Below, one piece after another: positions 39,001-54,000 of a DNA stretch of 64,000 nt. The stretch's first letter is position 1. Each line of letters starts with the position of its first letter. The DNA comes from Eremophila alpestris peregrina (taxonomy: Eukaryota; Chordata; Aves; Passeriformes; Alaudidae). The position numbers were made by a program, and so were the translations under genes. The notes beneath the pieces were generated by a model. The model had not been told where the DNA came from. It made no database searches and worked only from the letters and a program-made list of their open reading frames with translations. The stretch is from the NCBI GenBank assembly GCA_009792885.1, contig WMCF01000161.1, positions 186,001 to 250,000 on the forward strand, given 5' to 3'.

Positions 39001-42000
39001 CTAGAACTGGGGATCCTCAATGGTAAAGTGCTACCTAAAGCAGTGCAGAAACAGAAGGGTTAACCACATTCCCAAAGCTTTAGGAAATCTTTAAATTGTG
39101 CAATGCCCTGATTGCTCAAGTTCTTTCAAGACAGGAGCTGTGCTGCACTGCTGTTTCCCTGTGATTTCTAACCATTCCCATACAGAAGTGGGAGGTGGGG
39201 CGTTGTCAGTGGTGTGTTTTGGGTGTTCTGTTTGCTTTGGTTTTAACCTGTAATGTTACAGAATTCGTTTTCAATGTATAAGATACACATAAGAAAAAGG
39301 TTCATGCTGTTGCTCAGCTACTATGCTGATTATTAGGTGGGCAAATATGACAGATGAGAATGCTGTTCTTTTTTAATACTTCAATGATCTATTGAGACAC
39401 TGCAGAGCAGAAGACCAGAACAGCTGTGAAGTGCCATGGAATAAATATTCCACACAGGGGTTAAGATCAAGTTCCCTTCGTGGTACTTCAGTGGGGCCTC
39501 TAGAAAGTACCACTTGAGTCACAAGAATCACTTTCCACACAATGCTGAACTGTTTGGCTTCAGACCTGGCAGGGAGATGCATTCCCCTTCTCCAGCAACC
39601 TATTTCATATTGATGCCATAAGTTTTAGCTTTCATATTTTTTAGATTCTGTACTGCATTAGTATATGAGTCTGAACTTCATATAAAGTGTTAGCAAGCTC
39701 TCCTCACAGTTTTGTGATACAAAACAATCCTTTTCCAGCCTGTGAACCAAGGACACCATTGCAGCTTCAGGCCCAAAAAGTATAAACAACTGCAAATTGA
39801 GGAGAGCAATTTGGGAGGATGAGATTCATAACCTGAAGCTGTAATTGGACAATTAACCCCAATATGTGAATGGACCAAAACTTATAAAAGTGTGAAAACT
39901 CGTGACCCATTGTGCATCTTGGGTGTAGCCTCAGCCAGGCTCTTGTACTGCCCAAGGTGCATCCTTTAAAGGCCTTTTTAATAAATACCTACTTTATTCC
40001 TTTAACTCTGTCTAGCCTCTGTTCTAGGCAGCAATATCAGCCTATCACTAAGGGAAACATATCATGTTGGACATGTACAAGGTCTCACCAAGGACAGCTT
40101 GTACTCTGAGAGGACAATTCCTGGGATATAATAATAATAACCATCATCATCTGAAGGTGAACAGATAGAGTCCAGCATGACTTGATCTCATGTTACTCTC
40201 AATTTGAGCACATTTTCCACTCCCTTCTTCTGGACTATTTTATGAGCATATGGACATGACTGTTTCTAGTGACATTCATAAGGGGAATGACCACAGCAAA
40301 GTGGGTAATACACACCATGTAAAACTGCAGACGGTAATGTTTCTTCACTAAACTCAAAACAAACATGCAGAATCCTGTAAAACAAAGCAAGTGCAGTTTG
40401 TACCATCTTCTATTTAATGACACTGAACTGTGATATACCAGTAATTCTCTTCCTTTGAATCCCTCTGCTGCTAGAAGTGTTGGCTTTTATTCAGTTAAAA
40501 GTACATACAGAGTTATTCTCATTCAAGATTATGATATCCTTAACACAGGTTTAGCTAACATCAGTAAAGAACATACATCTAGGCACATGCAGGGTCCATT
40601 GTGGACATCAATTTTTAGCAAAGGAAATCATCACTTTTAAAAACCACTCAAAAGCCAGGTCAACAAACCAGTTTTGAATAATTAACAGAAACAAATGAAA
40701 GGAAAAGACCAGCTTGCCCCCTTCCCCCAGACAGGCATATACATGGGTGCATGCAATGCCAGTGTGTAGCACAAGTCTTGGAGAATTCAGCTGACCAAAC
40801 CCAATTTTCTTGGTGTCTAATTGGGCACCTCTTCTCTCCTATGGCATCTTCCTGCACCAACAGGGTGCCAGAGGCCCTCAAAGGACCCTGAGCCCTGGGG
40901 ATAGCCCCTTAGTGACCCCACAATCCCAATGCCAAGGGGCTCTGCTATGGTCTGCCTCCTCTTTTAGCTCATGCTTGGCTTGTCTTGTGACTCCCCTCAG
41001 GAGCTCACAAGGCATTATTTAAGTTAGTTTCCTCAAGCCAAAGCCAGCTGAAAAAAGGTCAAGCTCTGCAAAGCTGGTTTCAAGTTCGTGATCTAAGCAC
41101 TGAGCAGAACTTTTATTTGGTTTAAGAAAATAAAAATAACTGTCAGAAAAACTGACAGATCTTCACAAAGATCAGATTTCTCAGTACACTTTAGAAATAT
41201 TTGTAGCATAGCAGGCCCCTGTCCCTTAAGCAAGAGTCTTCAGCTGATTTAATTTTATGCTATACTGCATTGCTGAAAAAACATATTTACATGTTCAGGA
41301 AGCAATATCCCAATTTGTGTCTTTTCTTCCTAGAAAAAAGGCTTTTCAAAAGTTTTTCTTTGGACAGGGAAGAAATTTTTCCATGAGGCAAGTATCTGAG
41401 TATCGTGCAGACAAAATTAAGACTCAGGCATTTTGACTAATCAGTTTAAAAATGTATAAGTAAATCCTATTACTGGAGACCTAAGAGAACACTTGCACTG
41501 TAAAGAATCAACCCAGCACAGCAATTACACACAGAAGTCATCTGTACAGCCTGCCAAAATAGCACCAGGTCATCAGCAATCAAAATAAACCTCTTTTGAG
41601 CACTATTATCTCAACTGCCTCAAGATCATCTCCTTGTTTAGGCTGCTTTCTTCTCAGTGAATGCAAAATTTGTACTCATCTTTCCACGGGAAAAATGTAA
41701 CTGCAAACACCTCATTTCCTCAAGCATTGAGAGGAAAAAGAAACTGTAAGTGTATGAAGATGGGGAACAATTATATACATTTTTAAATTAAATAAGGAAA
41801 TGCAGCACAAAGTTCTTTCATTTTTGTGATTTCCTGCACTTACCTGTTAAATAGAGTGCAAAAGAGATAAATCTGTGGTAACGAATGAGGAATTGCAGCT
41901 GTTCTCTTCTCTGCACAAATGTAGCAAAATAATCAGCCACAGTCTCTCCATAAAAGAAGTAGTTCACACACAGCAAAAAGTACCTGCAATATGCAACAGG

Positions 42001-45000
42001 TAACAGTTATTTTAATAAGACAATATATGTTAAATGCAATTCTTAAAAACAAAACAAACAAAGACTTGCTTATAACAAATTAAAAAAACAAGTAATAGAA
42101 GGCCAACTGATTTGTCCAAGTTCACAGGAGGAATATGACTACAAAGTTCAGTATTAGAGACAGATGTCAAGTTTTATGTCTGCACATGACCCATAAAGCT
42201 GTCATTCCACCACAACAGGAGAGGAAGAAGATAATTTCAGTTTCACATCCTGGCTTATTGATGTTCTGGCTTGCTACTCACCAGCTGAGGGATCTAAACC
42301 ATGGTAAATCATACGAGTGGTAGACTCTGTAACCAATAGTAATGATTTCATGGTAACACTTCACTTGGATGCTTAAGACCTAAAATAAGAGAAACAAAAC
42401 ATTTCATAAATATGCTGCAGTTGTTTCTTACAGGCAGTAAGGAGCACTGCAGCCTGCATTAAGGGAAGACTGAAGTCGAATTCCACTCAGAAAACAGCTT
42501 CAAAGCAGATCCAAGTCAAAACTAAGCTCCATTTAAAACTTTAAAAAAATCTCCAAACCACTGTACATGAAGAAAAAAAACACCCCACAGTGGCTTAGCT
42601 TCAAGAATATGCTCTTGAAACACAGGAAGGCTCCTGACCCTCCTGAATTAAAACAGTTTGACAGCAGCAGGTCAGAAGTGCTTCCTGTAAAGAAAGCTCT
42701 CCTATTTCTTTTGGCTAAGTTTTATCTTTACATTTAGCTCCCGAAATATTTTCTGGGCCCACTGGAAAAAAACTTGCTGTGCAACACAGCTTGGACACTC
42801 AGGTCTTTCACTTGCAAGGATCCCATTCAGGGCAATTAGCATTTATGATTAGAGGCAAAGGTCATCTAAGCCAGGTCTGACTGTCACACCCTCCCAGGCC
42901 TTCATGCTGTTTTGCTGACCTCTCTGCATCCCTGTGCTGCCAGCCTGAGTCGGGCAGTGCATCCTGCCACGCCTTTGGGCTTCAGAGGACTCTGCCAGTC
43001 TGTCCAATCCACAGCCTCCCTGCAGATCACCCTACCCAGACATGTGGAATTGCCAAACTCACTCCATGCAAGGGCCAGAGCAGGGGCCTGCCCCCGCAGC
43101 TGGAGCAGGGCTTGGCAGCACCGCCCGCGCCCTGCAGCGCGTTTCTGCTTGCTCAATGCTCATTCAAAGCCTCACACCACCTCAGACAGGTCATTTTGAA
43201 GCTCCCCCTGTCTTGTGCTCTTTCTTCTGCTTGCCCAACCTATAAAACTTCTAAAAATGCTATAGGCAAAGAGCAGCACTACAGGATTGCACCTTACAGG
43301 GCCCAAGCCATGGAAGCCTGGTACCCCAGCAAATGCAGAACGCACATCCCAGCTCATTAGAACAGCCTCAGGTCTTGTCCTCCAAACCTCACTGGGTTAC
43401 TCTTCCTGCAAGTCTCTGGCCATTTTCAGTCCCAGTATTGAGATTTGGTTTTAACATGACAACGGTTATTTAAATACAAGCTATTTTACTCCTGTCAAAT
43501 TAAATCATTCATGAACAAGACTGGTTTTTCCCTCCCTTCTCCTTTCCATGTAGTCTCAAATAATTACCACCTCATTATATTAGAAGACAGACTTTTTGCT
43601 TTATGGCACAAAAGAGGAACTCTATTACAATTCTATACTAACTTTAATTACTTTTTGGTTCATATCTTAACTGCTTGCCCATGACTGCAATCACACGGTA
43701 TACCATGAATACACAAAATCACCCTGCAAATTAATTAGTTTCTTTTTGTTCATAATCATAATTCTCAAATGTAATAGACTAATAAAGGAAGGATTGTGGG
43801 GAAAACCAAACTTTTTACAGCAACCCGCACTTTAAAAGGGCTTTTTTTTTCTTTTGTTTCTTCACATACAAAAAAGAAAATGCTCCATGAATGAGACAAT
43901 GAATTAGTAGTTTGTTATTTCATTCATCTGAAAACAGGAAATATTAACCAGACTAATTCAGGTGAAGAAACACTAATGCAGACCATAATGCTGCTGAAAC
44001 AGCATTCCAGTCTCTCAAGACAGTAGATTTTATGATCTTTGGAAGAAGGGGGCAGGTGACTCAGAATGACTACAAGGATGTTGTGAGGTTACGCAGGAAG
44101 AAAAGTAGAAGGGCCAAAGCCCAATGAGAACTTAGTCCAGCTACTGCCATAAAAGACAATAAAAACCCACTTCTATAAATCTATCAGAAGCAAAAGTAGG
44201 GCTGAGGAGAAGCCACATCCCTTGTTGCATGCAGGAGGAAACACAGCGACAAAGAATGAGGAGAAGGCTGAGGTCCTTAATGCTTTCTTTGCCTCTTTAA
44301 TGGTAAGACCAGTTGTTGAGGTGGTTACCCTGTCCCCTGAGCTGGGAGACAGGGACAGGGGTTGGTCTCTTCTAAGAAACAAGTGAAAGAAAATGGCCTC
44401 AGTTTAGATGGGAGCAGACATTTAGATTGGCTATCAACAAAAATTTCTTCACCAAAAGGGCTGTCAAGCATTGCTAGATGCTGTCCAGGGCAGTGGTTGA
44501 GTCACATTCCCTGCAGATATTTAAAGGATGTGTAGATGAGGGATTTGGGGACATGGTTTAGTGGTGGACTTGGCAATGCTGGGTTAACAGTTCAATGAAA
44601 TGATTTTAATGGTATTTTCCAACCTAAATGTTTCTAGGAATATAATCCTAAAATTGCCTCAGGAGGCCAAGAAAAAAGTAAAAAAACCCAAAAAATTGAC
44701 ACTTGAAAAAGTTTTGAAGCAATTACCTAGAAGGACTAATTTCAGCACATTAAAAGCTAAATTCCTTTCTGTTCCTTGCCAAGACTGGGAAAGACAGTTA
44801 AACCATCATTCCATAGAAATGCCAGCAATTTAAATGGTGCTAAGAAGCAGTAAAGGCTGGCCTGCTGTACAGCATGTTTGAAGAATATTGCAACTTTTTT
44901 TATTGTTATCCTCATCAGTATTTCACTTCATGAGCTAAAAATGCACTTTGTCTGCACCTCAGAAAGGGATCTAGCTCCAACCTATAGAAAAATGCAAGGC

Positions 45001-48000
45001 CACAATGAAGCCCCATAGAGAAATATGGAATTAAAGAAGCATGCCTGAGGAAAGCCTTTCAGTGCCAGCTGCAGACAGAAGGCCAGGGCTGCCTGCTTTT
45101 CTTGGCCTCCAAATTGCACCCGTCTCTTAATTTTTTATTTCTTTTTTTTTTAGATTTTTTGCTGTTGTTAGTGGGTCTGGCGTTTTTCTTGAGCTGTTTT
45201 TAAGTCTGATTTTTGTTTGTTTGCTTTTTAAAACAAACCTCAACATACAACAGTAGGTGATGGAAACTAGTCAATGAAATGGGTGATAGTTAAGTAAGGC
45301 AACAGTAATTCAACTTCTTGGAGTCCAAAAAAAAAAAAAAAAAAAAAGTAATTACAGTATGTAAGAAGTCCTTAATCTATAATGTCCAGTTTTGAATTTC
45401 TCAAGTGTTTTTCAAAAGTATTTACCTTTACAGAAATAAAAGATAATTGCTCTGCATTGTCCATGCAGTTTCCTTTTAGCTTAGGCATGATCAATGAAGA
45501 GATCAAATTAGTCTTGCACAGAAGAATTAATTTAAATAAACTTACCAGAAGCATCAGCATAAATGATCCCAGATATATAATCAGAAAAAACCCAGAAATC
45601 ATAGCTAGGGAGAGAATTCCACGAATCCACCAGTTTTTCCATCTATTAAAAACAATAAAAATAAAAAGCAAGCAGTTACATATGAAAACCAATTCCACTT
45701 CCGCTGCTAACTAGAGATTAAACTGTATTAGAAGCAGTGGGAATAGAGAAGTTTCTGTGTTTAATCAATGCATAGCAAGAAACACAGAATCAAGCAACTA
45801 TCTGACTAAACCAGATATATAGTAAAAGAAATTAGACACCTTTCCTCTTCCCCTGTGCTGCCTCAGCCCTGCCAAATGTAATTTGCAATGAATTGGTGCA
45901 ACCCCATATTGAAGCTGCTGTGGAAAGATCTGGGGACCCTCAAACAGCATCACATCAGGGCAAGACTGATGGGGGCCCAGCCATGCAAAGGCTGGTCCAT
46001 GAAAGGAAGAGCTGCCAGGTAAAAAGCAAATGATTATTTGGGGAGTGACAGACACACAACAAATCCTCTGAACAAGTGACCACCAACTTTCTACAGCACC
46101 AAGGCAGCTCTTCTGCCAGGAAGAGGGCTATCTATTGGAAGCAGTCCTGTGCTCTTGTGAGCACTGGAACCAGGACAGGAGAATATGTGACAATGGGGGT
46201 TGATGGGTCAAACTAGCTGTACTCTTTTGTCCTTGTAGACCTTTGCAGCTGCTGGTGGTTACCTAAGGAAAACAGAATAAAAACTTCTGTTACTACAGAA
46301 TCATAGAATAATTTAAGCTGGAAAAACATTTAAGATCGAGTCCAACTGTTAGCCCAGCACTGCCAAGTCCACCACTAAATCATGTCCCTGACTGCCACAT
46401 CTACACATCACTATATACCTCCAGGGATGGTGATTGCACCAGTTCCCCAAGCAGCTTATTCCAATGCTTGACCTTTTTCCTAAATTAAATCTCTCCAAAG
46501 GTTTGAATCCAAACCTTTTTCCTAAATTAAATTTTTCTAACATCCAACTTAAACGTCCTTTGGCACAATTCGAGGCCATTTCCTCTAAGTGTCCCCTGAA
46601 GCAACTTGTAAAAAGTTACTGCTAAACACAAAGCCCCCTACTACTGAAGAAATGCCTTCTGATGTTTTGCTTTGCATCAGTCTTGTGCTTCACTGCTTCA
46701 TCAGGATATACACCTGATCCAGGAGACACCTGGTTCAGTGTTAGTTCTGAATCAGACTCCAAGCCTAATGTAAACATCAACTACAAAAATTTTATTTTCT
46801 AGGATGTGACTCATTGACAGGTTAATGGCAGCTGCAGCCACTAATTGGATTTGCCTTAAGTATCAGAACAGAGGCAGAAGAGCTTTATGGCAATATGTTT
46901 TATATTGCTTTATGATGTGGGATACACAGCAGCAGCTTAACCCTGGTGGCATATCCAGAGAGAGCAAACCTCCTCCAGAAGAATTCAGCTTCCTTTACGA
47001 GTAATGTTTAAATACCACATGGTATTTTGGGAGTGTTGGCAAGCACAGCACTGGAAAGACAACTTCAGTAAGAAAAGAAGCTCCAGAATTTAGGAAGACA
47101 CCTGACAAGTTTATTGTATCCTAACTCTCTGCTAGAAAGTTATATCTATTATTTCTTTCAAAGGTCAAAGACAAGGAGTACCCATACTTCTGGGAGTTAC
47201 AGTGCAACCCACTCATGTTGCACATGATGACAAGGGCTCTGCTGGGACTGCTGGCTACTGAACTGGCAGGTAATTTCAACTCTAGCATTCATAAAGCACC
47301 AAGAATTTATTTTTTTCTAAGCACCCTTTGTACACCTTTGTGCAAACACTCCAATAAAGAATTTCAAGCATGTGAGACAGGAAAGGTTTCACCTGCACCT
47401 CTTAGTTGCAAGCTTTTAGGTATCACCATGTCCTTTGGAACAAAGCTTTTTAAAACCTGAAACATCACATCTGCTTATAGCTCATGGACATAACAGAAAC
47501 AGACAACAGATCAGAAAATGAGCAAGGCAAAAAATTAAATTCACAGTGCTGTTGGAGATATCTGCAGGAGACCAATTCTTTTACAAGCACTTGGAAGGTT
47601 TTCATTATAGTCTGGATTAGAGATCCTTCTCTTGCAAGATCTAAGTTGCTTCTAAAATACAGACTGTATATTGCTTTATTTGTTATGCTGAGCATAAAGT
47701 ATGTATGACACCCATATCCATTTTAGTAGGTAGCTTTTTGGTATCTATCACCTTGCTCTTTCACTGCATTAGTGAAAAAAAGAATGCAATTTGCTTGACC
47801 CAAAAGGGTTTGACTGATCAGGTCTTGTAAAGGAACTGCAAAAAACAATTATACAAGGAACTTTATCTGACAGTCTTCATGAATATGCAGGGCCACAGAA
47901 TTATCTGTCTATCTGTACCCACAGAGACATCCCCCCACATTTGTTGGCCATCAAGCTCCTGGGAGGCTGGAGGAAGAAACCTAAGTTTGAAAAGAAACAG

Positions 48001-51000
48001 CAGGAAAAAAATGAGCATTGCTTTAAAGAGTATGAATGTATCAGCTATAATGTATTTAACTGTACAGCAAATTATTTAGAAGTGGAAATGTCACAAAAAT
48101 CTAGCAAAACTTAGCTTGAGAATTTACACATGTTTTCATTCATAAACCAATCCCCCTCTCAATCTTGGCAGTAGGAAATCAGTTTATTACAACCTCTAGA
48201 AATAATAATTCTGTAATTCAAATTCCCTAGCCCATGTTATTGCAATGCTCAGACTCAGTAGATGTTTATATAAACTGTATTTACTTAGAAAAGCATGCCA
48301 TGGGTAAATACAGGTGTATGCAAAAAACATTCCAGTGAAGGGACTATCAAATAAATCAGTAATATCTAGCAACAATTTATCCTTGAAATTTTCAAATCTA
48401 ATCATATGAAACTTAAAACTGCAGTACAAGACTTAAAACTGCAATATAATCTGTATGAATTTTAGCCACCAGCTGTTAAATTTGAGAGCTCTTTGTTTGA
48501 CTGTACCTGGCAGACAAGCCTGACAAGGCCTTCTTGAGGATTTCTGGAGTGCTGTCTGTTGGTGGAGGAACATCAGGAATATCTGAATCACTTCTAAGGT
48601 CCAACTCGTGAAGTCTTTCTTCCAAATCCACTTCCTATCACAAAAACAAAAATAAAACTATCAGAAAACTCAATGCAAAATAGAAGATTGTCAGCTATTT
48701 TGTCAGAAGGCAGTATTCTGAGTCAAACATTACTTCAGGAATGGATAATATCTGCATTACCCTCTAAAAGACAACAATGGTGTACTAGTGAAACTGTAGA
48801 TGTTGTAGGAGACAAATGTATGCCAGTAAATATTTGTAGGAAGGCCTGTACTTGGATGTTGTGACATTACCTGCTGTACCCAAGAAACTTCCCATTCTAG
48901 GCACCACTTCTTCATGGATATGTTTCCAGAAATACTACAGCTGACACAGAATACTGGAGTTTGCCAGAAACCCACAAGCCTCTAACACATTAGGAAATGT
49001 AATGCATGAAAAACCAGTCCCTTTATCCAATGAGAAGAGGTTGCAGTTTTATACATGGGAGGGCCAGAACCCTCAGGCTTGAAAAGAGCAATCCAAAACC
49101 AAACTGTGAAGTGACCAAGTGTCCCATGGACACTGTATTACTCAGAATAATTTTGTGTATGACTGCAGCACTATGATTCCTCCTCCAGCAGTCACTGAGG
49201 ACTGCTAGAGAAAACATCATCTAGACAGACTGTGTGTTTAACCTGAATGTAAAACAGGCACTACATATTTTGGTGACAAAGTATACAAGTTGTCACCAAC
49301 TCTCAGAGCACACTGTCAGGACTGTTTTTTCCTCAGTTAAAGCCAACACCAAGGGTGACTTCACTTGTTCTAAAGTTGCAAGCACCACAGCTCCAGGGAG
49401 ATGGAAATCTGTGCTCAGCCCTGGCACAGCAGTAATGCAGAGAGCAATCTCTAGCTCTGTCTGGCTCTCTTGAGACATGAACTTCCTCCTGACCTCCCTG
49501 ACTCACCTCACCTTCTTACAATCTCAAACAGCTTCCAGCCTGCCCTGATGCCTCAAGTTCATCAGCTCTTAACAGTTCTGGGGACTGTTAAGTAACTCTG
49601 CTTTAAAACTTTCTCATCCACTGCTATATGCTATTTCTCCATCTCCCTCTCTTCCCAACTTCCTCATCTCAGTTCTTTCTTCTTTATTTCCATTCTCTTC
49701 TATTTCCATTCATTAGTAACTTCTGCTTTTCTTTCCTACTTTTCCTTAACAATATTCTTTTCTTCCCTTGTTCTGAGTATTTTTGTTGCTTTTTCTAAGC
49801 CGGCAGAGGTACATCCTCTCTGTAACAAGACACCACAGAATTTAGGTGCCCACACCCCATCCCACCCAAGCCCAGCGTGTTTATAATCCGTGGTCTTTTC
49901 CCTGCAGCTGGCTGTAACCTCAGTGCCAGAGCCTGGCCTCTGCAAACAACACGAGGCACAAGTGAAGGTTTTTCCAAAGCCAAGGGCCGAGCCCACACCT
50001 CGGGGCTGGGCAGAGGTGGCCATGGAGGGGCTGGGGACCAGGAGCTGGCCAGGGTGCTGCAGACAGGCCCCGACCTCGGACACTGCCCAGGCTCCAGGGA
50101 CACTGATCCGAGGGAAAACACATCCTTTCCACTTGGACACTGCTTTTAACCTTTCAGAACCTGAGACAGTGAGCTGGCACTACACACGTGCACAAGGCAA
50201 GTGGGTACAGCCTCTCTGTTTTTAAGTTGGGCCTGGCTTTTTCTCATTCACTTGATGTACCACACACATGCTCAAGATGAAACTCCTGATTTTACAGCGT
50301 TTACTTCTTTCAAAAAGGTGATCAATGCTTCCCTAGACCTTGAAACCCCACAGCTGAATGATTATTAGGCAGACTCTGCCTATAATTAATACAAGTAACA
50401 AGAGCAAATAAGCTGTGGTCCAGACTTCAGAAAGTCTGTAGAAAGTCTGAAAAAGCACATAAATAAATAAAATTTACCCCACACAACCGTGCTATTCAGG
50501 GATGTTTCTCACAGTGTTGTGCCATAGCCTAGGAAACCAACTGTAGGTGCAATTGGGGGGATCACAGCTCTCTCCCAAAGCCTGTGAGCTGTTCTGGAGT
50601 GCAGCAAGCTGTCTGTACAGTCCTGGGAGACACCACTCGCTGCACAGATGACAGGCAGTAATCCTGGCCCTAAGACCATGACTTAGCGTCTTTAATATTA
50701 ATCCCTGCTTGCAGACAGCAGAGATGTTCTCTCTTTAAGCACTCAGAACTAAGAATATCCCCAAACTTTTTTATTCCACTTTTGTGTTGCAGATAACTGT
50801 GTTTAAGCAATTAAAAAAATACCCCAAAACATACTTGGTTTTGTCCCTCTGATCTTTAGCACACAAGTATCACTTATAAGCACCTCATTATCAGCAATAT
50901 TTGAAATTTGCTACTTCTAACATCTGAATTCACAAGGGCACAAAATATCTAACCAGCCTGGAGAAGGAATCTGTGTTTATCTGATGTGATTTTCAGTAGC

Positions 51001-54000
51001 TCATGGGAGTTAGGCGGGTGCAACCTGCAAGTTGCTTAAAACTTGGTGCATTTTTTTCACCTGCATTACTAAAATAACCAATCAACACCTCAACTACCCA
51101 ACTTCTCTGTGCAACATACCTCAAAAATTACCATGAATGCTTTATTTTCCAGTTAATTGCTATCATGGCCACAACAATTTCCTGAATAAGGTATTTATTG
51201 TGTAAAGTCAGGAGCCAAAGAGGACATTGCTCACTAAAAGCTAGTTAATTGTCTTCTGCATCATTAAGTGCTTAGAACCCCATCACTGGGGGATGAGAAT
51301 TTCTTGCTAATCATTTTCTAAATCATTTTACGTGATTGATTACAAACATTCCAGTTTATAGCCACAAATAGCAACAATCATTGTGGAAGGAAACACTAAG
51401 TTAATCACTATAAAAACACTTAAAAAAAAAAAAAGAGAGAGAACCTTGCTACAGCAGCTTGACCTTGTAGAAGCAGTTTCGGAGTTCAGCACAAACCCAA
51501 GCAGCCCTTCCTTCTCCTGCTCTTCAGATTTGAGATGTGACCAAGCTTACACAGTACCATCAAGGACTTTTGAAGGTCCGTGGGAAATGCCATGGGTTTC
51601 ACACTGTGAGCAGGTATTTATGAGGTTTCCAAAGGTTGACTGAAACCAGCACAGGTTGTACTGTCCTAAGTGCCTAGGAAACCTTTCAACCACAACTCCA
51701 AATTAAGTGTTTTATCCAAGGTGTTTGGATTCTTTCCTAGAGTTTTCAAACTGCAGAGAGTTTATAAACAGAGAGTGTGTCACTCCTGCCTGCTCCATTC
51801 ACACCCAAAGTGCCTGCAATGTTTAAGTGGTTTAAGTTTGGTATTCTCAAAAGACAAGACTTTCATCCTTGTGCTGAATCTTCTGTACAAGACCACAAAT
51901 GCTTGGCCATACAAAGGGGTAAGCTCAGCCAGTCAAGAGCTCAGGCCTCCATACCAGGAATTCAGAACACATGACATCTTGCCATAAATAAAGCTTCCAT
52001 GAGATGTCTGCTCGCCGGCTATTTTGCAACCACTCACGAAATACAGCTGTGTGTCATGGAGAAAAAAAATAGACATCTCCACCTTTCATCATCTAAAAGG
52101 CCACACACTTCTGAATTGCTGTTTGGTACCGCACACCCTCCACTACAATTAATACATGCCAAGCAAGCCAGGCACCAGAATTATTCCGGTTACAAAGGCA
52201 CTTGCAATGTTCCTCTTGCATGGCTTTTTTTACAGGATGCCATAAGGAACTCCTAAGTAGACAGCAAATATGTTCTTCTTTGAGAATGCAGCATCTCCAC
52301 GAAGAGCAACTGAAAAAAATGAAGGCATCGTCCAAGAATTTATGTGAAAAAGTTAACGAGCAAAAGAATTTAGTTATTGTCATTTTATAAGTCTAAGTGT
52401 TACTCAAAGTAAGTTTTCTTTCTCCTCCGTCTTTGATCTTTCTTGCAGTCTCTCTCACAAGTTCCACAGGAAAGTCAATAGTTCAGTTAGAACCCATTGT
52501 AGAGTATTTAATTAGGTGTACCTTGATACTTTCCTCTGAAGCCAAGATATCAAAGTACCACAAGATCCTTTTTTTTCCAAACTATTAAAGCCTGACAAGC
52601 GCAGAAACGCAGGCGAGAGACCTGCACATACTGAATCAATGACTGGAAACTACAGACCCTTCACTCTCTGCATTAGTGTTAATTCACCACCATTTCCAAG
52701 AAAACAGAGGCTTGGAAATAGTCTGCCATTATTATTATTATTATTATTATGCTTGTAGCAGAAAGCATAGAGGTCAGGCTTCTTTGTAAAAATTAAACTG
52801 ATCCATTTTCGGGGTACTCCAAGAGAAGTAATCCCAATGAAGTAATTAAGTGATCTGTGGCAGACAGATCCACAATAGGCTATACTGCAGTTAGGAATTT
52901 CATTTATGTCCCAGCAGGTTTGTGAGGTTTTGGACACCAAAGATCCAAGTGCCAAACTGAGCTTCGCAGGTCTGAGCGACTGATCTGGCAATTGATTCCC
53001 TGGAAGGGCTGTCCCATGGAACAGAAACAGCTTTTTCAATACCACAATAGAAACAGCATTCAGTGATTCCAAGCTTCTTGCAATTACAAATAATTAACAG
53101 CCAGCAATGCAATAGGATCACACTTTCCCCTCCCTGTCCTACTCTGACAACTCTGTACAGTACAAAGAGGAATAACTGTATGATTTCTCCCAGGATACAC
53201 TAATTTTTTTGGAAGCATTTGGAAGCACTGTCTCTTGCTTTTTAGCAAAGAATGCAAACAACTGAAATTTTAGAAGAATCACAAACACATGCAGATCAGC
53301 CTGTAAAACTTTAATTGATTTATACATATTAAGTATCGGAATGCCAAGTCATTCCTCTTTCTCCCAGTGCTCCAAGAGTATTTATGAAGGCACTTTGACC
53401 AGACAGACAAAGAGCAGCCAGGGCAAGCAGCAGGAAGTAAGAAAGTGACAACCAAAAAAATCACTCCTGCATGCCACAGGACAATACAAAGAAAACAATA
53501 AACCAATGAAATTGCAGGGCCCTACAAGGCAAAGGCATGTTCACAGCAATTTTGCAAAATGTCAACAGCTCAACAAGTTAGTGAGCAACTGGAGACATTA
53601 AGACTTGCAGAGTTTGGGAACTTCAAGAAGATTTCACAAAGGGTTTTCATATTCCTTCATACAAAACCAAGGATTTTAACTTTCCTTTGAAACGATATGA
53701 ATATAGAAATAGCTATCAGTTGTTTCCAATTAGTGATAAAAAGGCATGCAAATGAGAAAAAAGAAACCAAACCAACAGCTTCACTTAAATTTAGTAGGAA
53801 ATGAGCATCTATGGACATAGCAAGTATAACATGAAAAGTACCAGATAGCACAGTGAAAACAGGGTTCAGAGCAGAATACAGAAAAGTTTTCAGACATATA
53901 TACTGTTTCTGAGTGCAAACCCACTGCATCATGGCTATCCTGAGTAGTTATCAACCAAAGAACCAGTTTTGAGTCCAAATACAGGATCACCACACCAAAA

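Noticed and set aside
42890..43160. GC-rich patch in CDS1 intron 3, possible extra exon
   Set aside because: No frame continues the CDS1 protein, and flanking exons 3 and 4 join perfectly without it.
49850..50150. GC-richer patch in CDS1 intron 1 with overlapping frames
   Set aside because: No splice-bounded conserved coding content. It could be an old repeat but was not identifiable.
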